A stretch of 17,558 nt of DNA from Scatosoma sp964459515. Lineage in GTDB: Bacteria; Bacillota; Clostridia; Christensenellales; Borkfalkiaceae. Shown in pieces: positions 12,988 to 17,558 of the stretch (the first letter of the stretch is position 1; every line of letters starts with the position of its first letter). Where the stretch lies: the NCBI GenBank assembly GCA_964459515.1, contig CAYWML010000030.1:1-17558 (forward strand), read 5' to 3'. Position numbers and translations under genes: made by a program. The notes under the pieces are model-generated. The model made no database searches. It was not told the origin of the DNA and saw only the letters and a list, made by a program, of their open reading frames with translations.

Positions 12988-13881
12988 ATGTTTGGATACG
13001 TTCGTACGGATACGCCGTATTTATATATTAAGGACGATACGCTGTATCGCGGCGTGTATTGCGGCGTATGCAAAGGCATTGCCGAGGTTTGCGGACAAAC
13101 GGCGCGCATGGGGCTTTCTTACGACGTTGCGTTTTTATCCGCCATTTTGCATAATATAGCAGGCGTGGACGTCGTTTTGGAAAAGCAGCATTGCCTAACG
13201 CATTGCGTGCGTAGCCGCATGATGGCGAACGTAGACGAGCTGACTCGTCGGCTCGGCGCGTTGAATACCGCGCTCGTATATTATAAGCTTACGGATGATA
13301 TTGCCGACGGAGATAAGGGCAGAGGCAAACGCTTGTGGTTTCGCAAGGGGCTTGCGCGCGCAGAAAAAAAATACCCCGAAATCGTGCGTATCGTACGGGA
13401 GAATTTGGCGGAGCAAGCGAAAACGGAGCAAGCGAAAACGGATAGCTTGGATAGGGCGGCGGACGCTACGGCGCGCATTATGGCGGAATTTTCCGATTAC
13501 GCTTTGGAAAAGGCGGCTACGCCGACTACCCGTCGGCTGTTCTACACCCTCGGAAAGTGGATATATCTCATCGACGCGTTGGACGATTACGATAAAGACA
13601 AGGCGAAAGGGGCGTACAACCCGTTCGTGCTTGCTTACGGGGCGGAAAGCCGTTGCGCGCTTTTGCACGGAGAACACGGCGACGAGGTGCGATACGTCTT
13701 TCACGCAATGTTTTTCGATATCCGAGAATGCCTTTCGGAAATCGATTTTCACTTTAACCGCGATTTGTCGGACAATATTCTTTTACGAGGACTGCCCATG
13801 GTGACGGAGCGTATTTTTTCGGGGTGTCGCGCGGACGGGCGATGTCCGAGGGATAAAAAACAAAAAAAAGAAAGACACTGA
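12988..13881 (+). CDS. DUF5685 family protein, 297 aa
   Basis: The protein opens MFGYVRTDTPYLYIKDD and YRGVYCGVCKGIAEVCG (Cys25, 28 and 35), the DUF5685 signature, with Cys69 and Cys73 later. Two Asp-rich helix ends are visible: KLTDDIADGDKGRGKRL (Asp103, 104, 107) and YLIDALDDYDKDKAKGAYNPF (Asp196, 199, 200, 202, 204). This arrangement in an all-helical protein resembles the DDxxD-type metal sites of isoprenoid synthases, an analogy I infer rather than recall as established. Residues 142-151 hold a short duplication, EQAKTEQAKT. There is no signal peptide, and the tail is basic. It is the first gene of a probable four-gene operon with a J-like protein, a membrane protein and an RNA methyltransferase. 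Enzymatic role unknown. Confidence 0.88.
   Translation: MFGYVRTDTPYLYIKDDTLYRGVYCGVCKGIAEVCGQTARMGLSYDVAFLSAILHNIAGVDVVLEKQHCLTHCVRSRMMANVDELTRRLGALNTALVYYKLTDDIADGDKGRGKRLWFRKGLARAEKKYPEIVRIVRENLAEQAKTEQAKTDSLDRAADATARIMAEFSDYALEKAATPTTRRLFYTLGKWIYLIDALDDYDKDKAKGAYNPFVLAYGAESRCALLHGEHGDEVRYVFHAMFFDIRECLSEIDFHFNRDLSDNILLRGLPMVTERIFSGCRADGRCPRDKKQKKERH
13411..13440 (+). repeat. 15-bp perfect tandem duplication inside the DUF5685 gene
   Basis: GAGCAAGCGAAAACG occurs twice without a mismatch (13411-13425 and 13426-13440), adding five residues (EQAKT) in frame within a helix linker. Identity at every base suggests a recent slippage event. Confidence 0.9.
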
Positions 13882-13969
13882 ATAGGAAGAAAGCGCGGAC
13901 GTCGTATCGCCTGCGCATAGAGAAAACAAACGAAAAATGAGCGAAAAACGCTGACAACAGGAGCTTACC

Positions 13970-14581
13970 ATGAACGAGTATTACGAACTTCTCGGTTTAA
14001 CCGAAACGGCTACGGACGAGGAAATCCTTGCCCGTTATAACGAATTACGCGAAAAGTACAAGGAGGAGCGTTGGTTGGACGGGGAAGCCGGCAACGAAGC
14101 GGCGCGTATGTTGACGAAGTTGGATACGGCTTATCGCGAGATCGTCGAATCGAGAAAGGAGCAAAATAAAAATACGGAGGGGGAGAACTCTTTCGAGCGC
14201 GTTTCGGAGCTGTTGAAACAGGATAAAATATCCGAAGCGCAAAGCTGCTTGGACGCCTTTAACGAACGTTCCGCCGAGTGGCATTATTTGCAAGCGGTGG
14301 TTTATTATAAGAAGAATTGGACGAACGACAGTAAAAAACAGTTGGAGATAGCCATGCAAATGGATCCCGACAATCGAAAATATCGCGAGGCGTACGGAAA
14401 ACTGAACGCCAAAGACGATTATCAGAAAAAAGAAGCCTATCGTCAACAGAACGGAAATCCGTATGCGAACGATATGCCGGACGAACAGATGGGCGGCAGC
14501 GCGTGTTCCAATTGTCTTTCTTGTTGCTACACCTATCTTTGCGTGGATTGCTTGTTTAGTATTTGTTGCGGTTGCCGTTAA
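13970..14581 (+). CDS. J-domain-like protein lacking HPD, with helical repeat and Cys-rich tail, 203 aa
   Basis: Residues 1 to about 61 follow the DnaJ fold pattern: YYELLGLTETATDEEILARYNELREKY and later TKLDTAYREIVES. The HPD tripeptide that stimulates DnaK is missing; its place reads KYKEERW. Residues about 75-145 look like a tetratricopeptide-type pair of helices (ISEAQSCLDAF..., WHYLQAVVYYKKNWTNDSKKQ...). The last 25 residues hold nine cysteines (179, 182, 185, 186, 191, 194, 199, 200, 202), suited to metal or membrane-proximal acylation. CAGGAGC precedes the ATG. It lies 88 bases after DUF5685 and 20 before the membrane protein gene. Similar J-like proteins with Cys-rich ends beside DUF5685 occur in Clostridia, as I recall. 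Without HPD it is unlikely to be an active DnaK cochaperone. Confidence 0.87.
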   Translation: MNEYYELLGLTETATDEEILARYNELREKYKEERWLDGEAGNEAARMLTKLDTAYREIVESRKEQNKNTEGENSFERVSELLKQDKISEAQSCLDAFNERSAEWHYLQAVVYYKKNWTNDSKKQLEIAMQMDPDNRKYREAYGKLNAKDDYQKKEAYRQQNGNPYANDMPDEQMGGSACSNCLSCCYTYLCVDCLFSICCGCR

Positions 14582-14601
14582 ACGCAGGGGACAGGTATGC
14601 G

Positions 14602-15126
14602 ATGAAGAAGATTTCCGCATATGAAATCGCGCTTTCCGCGCTCGCTTGCGCGTTGGCGACTATATGTCTGACTTTCGGCGTATATTCCGGCGTATTGTTA
14701 TTCACCGGATACTTGGTGGCGTGTATCGCTTTAATGTTGCCGTTGGCAAAAGGTAGCTATGCGGGGTATGCTTTGGCATATCTCGCCGCTTGCGTTTTAT
14801 CGCTTTTATTCAGTCCTGCGGGATTTTTCGATTTGTTGCCGTTTATTATGTTTTTCGGTTTGCACCCCGTCGTCAACGAGTTGCAACTGAAAATCAAAAT
14901 CAATAAATGGCTTGCGTGCGCGTTGAAAGCGGCGTGGTTCGACGTAACCATGTACGTGATTTGGCGTTTCGTTTTCGCCATGACGACGACGTTCCCGTTC
15001 GTGGACGCGTATATTATACCGATTTTGGCAATCGGCGGCACGCTGTTTTTCGTCGTTTACGATTACATGATGTATAAATGGCGCGCGGTCGTTTGCGCTT
15101 TGGTGCGCCGAATTATGAGAAAATAA
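14602..15126 (+). CDS. Six-helix integral membrane protein, ECF S-component-like, 174 aa
   Basis: Hydrophobic segments at about 6-26, 29-49, 53-71, 73-92, 103-124 and 135-157 give six predicted membrane helices. The N-terminus (MKKISAYEIALSALACALATI) and total size resemble the substrate-binding S components of ECF transporters, but no substrate signature or riboswitch is present, so this is a structural analogy. Conserved-looking motifs are LLPFIMFFGLHPVVNELQL and WFDVTMYVIWRFVF. The ATG at 14602 gives this clean start; ACAGGT and GGGG lie just upstream, and the ATG at 14597 is in another frame. The start is 20 bases after the J-like gene, and the stop is 14 bases before rlmD, so it is surely co-transcribed. 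Function unknown; working with the J-like protein and DUF5685 is inferred from the operon. Confidence 0.83.
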   Translation: MKKISAYEIALSALACALATICLTFGVYSGVLLFTGYLVACIALMLPLAKGSYAGYALAYLAACVLSLLFSPAGFFDLLPFIMFFGLHPVVNELQLKIKINKWLACALKAAWFDVTMYVIWRFVFAMTTTFPFVDAYIIPILAIGGTLFFVVYDYMMYKWRAVVCALVRRIMRK

Positions 15127-15140
15127 AGCGGAGGTATTTT

Positions 15141-16571
15141 ATGGCAGAGAAAAACGACGTGCTTTGCGGCGTGGTCGACGGCGTCGGTTCAAACGGCGAG
15201 GGGATCGTACGCGTCGATGATATTACGTATTACATACCGGCTTGTTTTCCGCCTGAAAAAATACGCTTCAAGGTCTTAAAAATTATAGAAAAAAGCAAAG
15301 TCGGTTACGGAAAAATAGAAGAGATTATTACGCCTTCCGAGTTGCGCGTTACCCCGAAGTGTCCCGTCTACGAACGTTGCGGCGGTTGCTGTTTGCAACA
15401 TCTCACTTATGCGGCGCAGCTCGCGTATAAGTCGGTTCTCGTGCGGAATGCCTTGCGAAAGATAGGCGGTATCGATAAATTCGTTTATCCTGCGATCAAA
15501 AGCGACTTGCCTTACGGCTATCGCAACAAATTGCAGCTTCCCGTCGGCGTCGATAAAAACGGCGAAAACGTTATCGGCTTTTATGCGGAACGCAGTCATC
15601 GTATCGTGCCGATTTCCGATTGTCCCATTCATCCCGCTTGGACAGGCAAACTGATCGCCGCAGTCAAACGGTATATGTCCGAATGCGCCGTGCGCGGTTA
15701 CGACGAATACACGAAAACGGGGGAGTTGCGGCATATCGTCGCGCGCGAAGTGAGCGGAAAATTCATCGTTACGCTCGTTACGGCAAAACGGGAGTTGCCG
15801 AAACTTCCGTATTTGATAGGCTTGCTTTCCGAATGTTTTTCGGAGTTTTCGTTGTACTTGAATATTAATTCCGCCGAAACGAACGTGATTTTCGGTAAAG
15901 AATTTGTTTTGGCGCACGGAAGCGGTTTTATCGAAGGGGAGGAACAGGGGATTTTCTATCAGGCAGGTCCTGTCACCTTTTTGCAGGTAAACGACGGAGT
16001 TCGCGCAAAATTATATAAGGACGCGTTGCAGTCGGTGTGCGCCGACGGCGACGAAGTGGTCGTGGACGCTTATTCGGGCGGCGGCTTATTGACGGCAATG
16101 CTCGCAAAGAAAGCGAAGCGCGTTTACGGAATAGAGTTGGAAGAAGAGGCTTCTCGTTGCGCCGACGCGTTGAAAGCGCGAAACGGCTTAACGAATATGA
16201 CGAATATTTGCGGTTACGTCGAGGAGAAGCTCCCTGCCGTGTTGGAAAAAGAAAAAGGCGAAAAGTTGCGCCTTATTCTCGATCCGCCGCGCGCAGGCAT
16301 AGCGAGAAGCGTTTTGAAAGCTTTATTAGAGAGCGGCATCGAACGGTTGACGATTATCAGTTGCAATCCCGCGACGAATGCGCGCGATTTGGGTATTTTG
16401 ACGGGACGACTGATAGAAAAGGACGGCGCGTTATTGAAAAATCCCGACTGCATAGGCATGTCCCCCGACGATTCTCCGACGGGGTATTATGCAATCGAAC
16501 GCGTTCAGCCTTACGACATGTTTCCGCAGACCAAGCATGTCGAAACGTTGGTCACTTTGCAACGAAAATAA
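15141..16571 (+). CDS. rlmD: 23S rRNA (uracil-C5)-methyltransferase, RlmD/TrmA family, 476 aa
   Basis: This is an AdoMet-dependent 5-methyluridine methyltransferase. An N-terminal TRAM-type RNA-binding domain (1 to about 65) is followed by the iron-sulfur cluster ligands Cys74, Cys80 and Cys83 (CPVYERCGGC) and Cys161 (DCPIHP). The AdoMet loop is VDAYSGGGLLTAMLA, then LDPPRAG, the catalytic Cys408 in ISCNPAT, and the C-terminal VQPYDMFPQTKHVETL. The length fits the clostridial forms annotated RlmD, but in Firmicutes some homologues (RlmCD) modify two positions, so the exact uridine is not fixed by sequence. GGAGGT is 5 bases before the ATG at 15141. It is the last gene of the operon and is followed by a strong terminator. 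Confidence 0.95.
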   Translation: MAEKNDVLCGVVDGVGSNGEGIVRVDDITYYIPACFPPEKIRFKVLKIIEKSKVGYGKIEEIITPSELRVTPKCPVYERCGGCCLQHLTYAAQLAYKSVLVRNALRKIGGIDKFVYPAIKSDLPYGYRNKLQLPVGVDKNGENVIGFYAERSHRIVPISDCPIHPAWTGKLIAAVKRYMSECAVRGYDEYTKTGELRHIVAREVSGKFIVTLVTAKRELPKLPYLIGLLSECFSEFSLYLNINSAETNVIFGKEFVLAHGSGFIEGEEQGIFYQAGPVTFLQVNDGVRAKLYKDALQSVCADGDEVVVDAYSGGGLLTAMLAKKAKRVYGIELEEEASRCADALKARNGLTNMTNICGYVEEKLPAVLEKEKGEKLRLILDPPRAGIARSVLKALLESGIERLTIISCNPATNARDLGILTGRLIEKDGALLKNPDCIGMSPDDSPTGYYAIERVQPYDMFPQTKHVETLVTLQRK

Positions 16572-16586
16572 CACAATATATTGTGT
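16571..16586. repeat. Perfect 16-base palindrome at the rlmD stop
   Basis: ACACAATATATTGTGT is self-complementary over all 16 bases, and its first base is the last of the TAA stop. The shape suits a dimeric DNA-binding protein; there is no loop for a good RNA hairpin. Confidence 0.7.
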
Positions 16587-16611
16587 ATTATGCCCTATAA
16601 TCGAGAAAATT

Positions 16612-16645
16612 TGTCCACGCTTTTTGAAACGGCGTGGACATTTTT
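16612..16645 (+). terminator. Intrinsic terminator of the DUF5685-rlmD operon
   Basis: TGTCCACGC (16612-16620) pairs perfectly with GCGTGGACA (16632-16640) around an 11-base loop, and TTTTT (16641-16645) follows. Confidence 0.9.
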
Positions 16646-16684
16646 ATGTTCTCCGTTGCCGCCTAAGGCGGCAACGGAGAACAT
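16646..16684. repeat. 39-base perfect inverted repeat
   Basis: A 19-base left arm (16646-16664, beginning ATGTTCTCCG) and a 19-base right arm (16666-16684, ending CGGAGAACAT) are exactly complementary around a single central base. No T run follows on either strand, so it is not a second standard terminator. The centre, CCGCCTAAGGCGG, resembles the small palindrome inside the repeats at 1-446. Confidence 0.9.
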
Positions 16685-16725
16685 AGGCGTAGCCTGCATT
16701 GTAAAATTTCGTTTCGGAACGATTT

Positions 16726-16760
16726 TAACGCCGAAGCGATTGTTTCCGCTTGCGGCGTTA
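16726..16760. repeat. Third hairpin in the spacer before DUF1846
   Basis: TAACGCCGAAGCG (16726-16738) pairs with CGCTT and CGGCGTTA (16747-16760) with one bulged G, a 13-bp stem around 8 bases. A shorter perfect stem TTTCCC/GGGAAA lies at 16778-16791. No T run follows either. Confidence 0.75.
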
Positions 16761-16800
16761 CGCAAAATGTTATAGATTTTCCCGAGGGAAACCCTTTACG

Positions 16801-16832
16801 CGATTGACAATCGTGTTTTTTTTTGTTACAAT
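16801..16832 (+). promoter_or_regulatory. Consensus promoter of the DUF1846 gene with inverted repeat at the -35
   Basis: A perfect TTGACA (16804-16809), 17-base spacer with a T run, and TACAAT (16827-16832). The -35 sits inside CGATT-GAC-AATCG (16801-16813), a perfect inverted repeat that could be an operator. GAGGG and the ATG at 16859 follow. Confidence 0.82.
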
Positions 16833-16858
16833 AGGAAAAACGCGTTAAGAGGGCTTTT

Positions 16859-17558
16859 ATGAACGCTATCGGTTTCGACAATAAAAAATATCTCTCCTTA
16901 CAATCGGAAAAAATTCAAGAGCGCATAGATTCGTTCGGGGACAAGCTCTATTTGGAGTTCGGCGGAAAATTGTTCGACGATTATCACGCCGCGCGCGTGT
17001 TGCCCGGTTTCGAACCGGACAGCAAGATCAAAATGTTGTTGAAATTGAAGTCGGTGGCGGAAATTCTCATCGTTATCAGCGCGAACGATATCGTAAAAAA
17101 CAAATACAGAAGCGATCTCGGCATTACGTACGACGCGGACGTTTTGCGTCTTATCGACGTATTCAAATCCAAGGGCTTGTACGTGGGGAGCGTCGTCATG
17201 ACCATGTACCAGCCTCAGCCTGCCGTAGACGGCTTCATCAAACGCTTGCAAAACCTCGGTATTCCCGTTTATAAGCATTACGCCATCGAGGGGTATCCCT
17301 CCGACGTGACGAAAATCGTCAGCGAGAACGGCTACGGGAAGAACGAGTACGTGCCGACGAAGCGGCGGCTTGTCGTCGTTACCGCGCCCGGACCCGGCAG
17401 CGGAAAAATGGCAACCTGCCTTTCGCAGCTTTATCATGAAAACTTGCGCGGCGTAAAAGCGGGCTATGCAAAATTTGAAACTTTTCCCGTTTGGAATTTG
17501 CCGCTTTCCCACCCCGTCAACATTGCGTACGAAGCGGCGACCGCCGATTTGAACGACG
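16859..17558 (+). CDS. DUF1846 domain-containing protein, 5' part (233 aa seen)
   Basis: The N-terminal 233 residues match the DUF1846 family along their whole length: IGFDNKKYLSLQSEKIQERI, LYLEFGGKLFDDYHAARVLPGFEPDSKI, NDIVKNKYRSDLGITYD, VTAPGPGSGKMATCLSQLYHE and NLPLSHPVNIAYEAATADLND. Family members are about 500 residues, so more than half is missing beyond the window; the gene is open at the last base and is not broken. The GPGSGKMA segment looks like a nucleotide-binding loop. Start at 16859: AAGAGGG is 5 bases upstream and the promoter is consensus. Structures of family members exist, but the reaction is not established to my knowledge. It is the first gene of its transcript. Confidence 0.95.
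   Translation, partial: MNAIGFDNKKYLSLQSEKIQERIDSFGDKLYLEFGGKLFDDYHAARVLPGFEPDSKIKMLLKLKSVAEILIVISANDIVKNKYRSDLGITYDADVLRLIDVFKSKGLYVGSVVMTMYQPQPAVDGFIKRLQNLGIPVYKHYAIEGYPSDVTKIVSENGYGKNEYVPTKRRLVVVTAPGPGSGKMATCLSQLYHENLRGVKAGYAKFETFPVWNLPLSHPVNIAYEAATADLND

Noticed and set aside
16859..17558. DUF1846 gene as a truncated pseudogene
   Set aside because: The frame is open to the last base of the window, so the truncation is only the window edge.

Overview
The window looks like a piece of a Bacillota (Firmicutes) chromosome, class Clostridia, probably an uncultured gut-type lineage (Christensenellales-like is my best guess, by inference only). Supporting points are the order rpmE - DUF1385 - prmC - prfA, the zinc-type L31, the DUF3343 / EF2568-type cysteine desulfurase pair, a DUF5685 plus J-domain-like pair, DUF1846, AGGAGG-type ribosome binding sites and clear sigma-A-type promoters. 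Base composition is near 50% GC in genes and lower in spacers. I see no rRNA, tRNA, CRISPR array, prophage or transposase. It is mainly housekeeping sequence with several poorly characterised conserved genes between.

Layout. 1-485: a gene-free cluster of MITE/REP-like palindromic repeats. 486-1186: two divergent small unknown genes. 1235-2693: a PLP cysteine desulfurase-family gene (minus) divergent from DUF3343 (plus), a pairing known from sulfur/selenium trafficking. 2836-3972: endonuclease III, then two small overlapping helical genes, the second resembling CotF-type spore coat proteins. 4012-5628 (minus): a YfcE-type phosphodiesterase and a medium-chain dehydrogenase that has lost the usual zinc ligands. 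5764-9179: rpmE with its own promoter and terminator, then a DUF1385-PrmC fusion and prfA, so the release-factor methyltransferase sits beside its substrate gene. 9284-12867: a class I aminotransferase, a small P-loop protein with an elaborate leader, and threonine synthase, each apparently separate. 12939-16645: one probable operon of DUF5685, a J-like protein with a Cys-rich tail, a six-helix membrane protein and an RlmD-type rRNA methyltransferase, ending in a strong terminator. 16646-17558: a spacer full of hairpins, then the 5' part of a DUF1846 gene cut by the window end.

Two themes stand out. The first is translation: L31, PrmC, RF1 and an rRNA uridine methyltransferase. The second is conserved but uncharacterised Clostridia genes: DUF5685/J-like/membrane, the solitary P-loop protein, and the 95-residue divergent pair. 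The best candidates for undescribed biology are the membrane-anchored PrmC fusion and the DUF5685/J-like/membrane operon. The spacers are also rich in structure: a terminator-like hairpin that captures the next gene's Shine-Dalgarno site, inverted repeats inside promoters, and a perfect 39-base palindrome.
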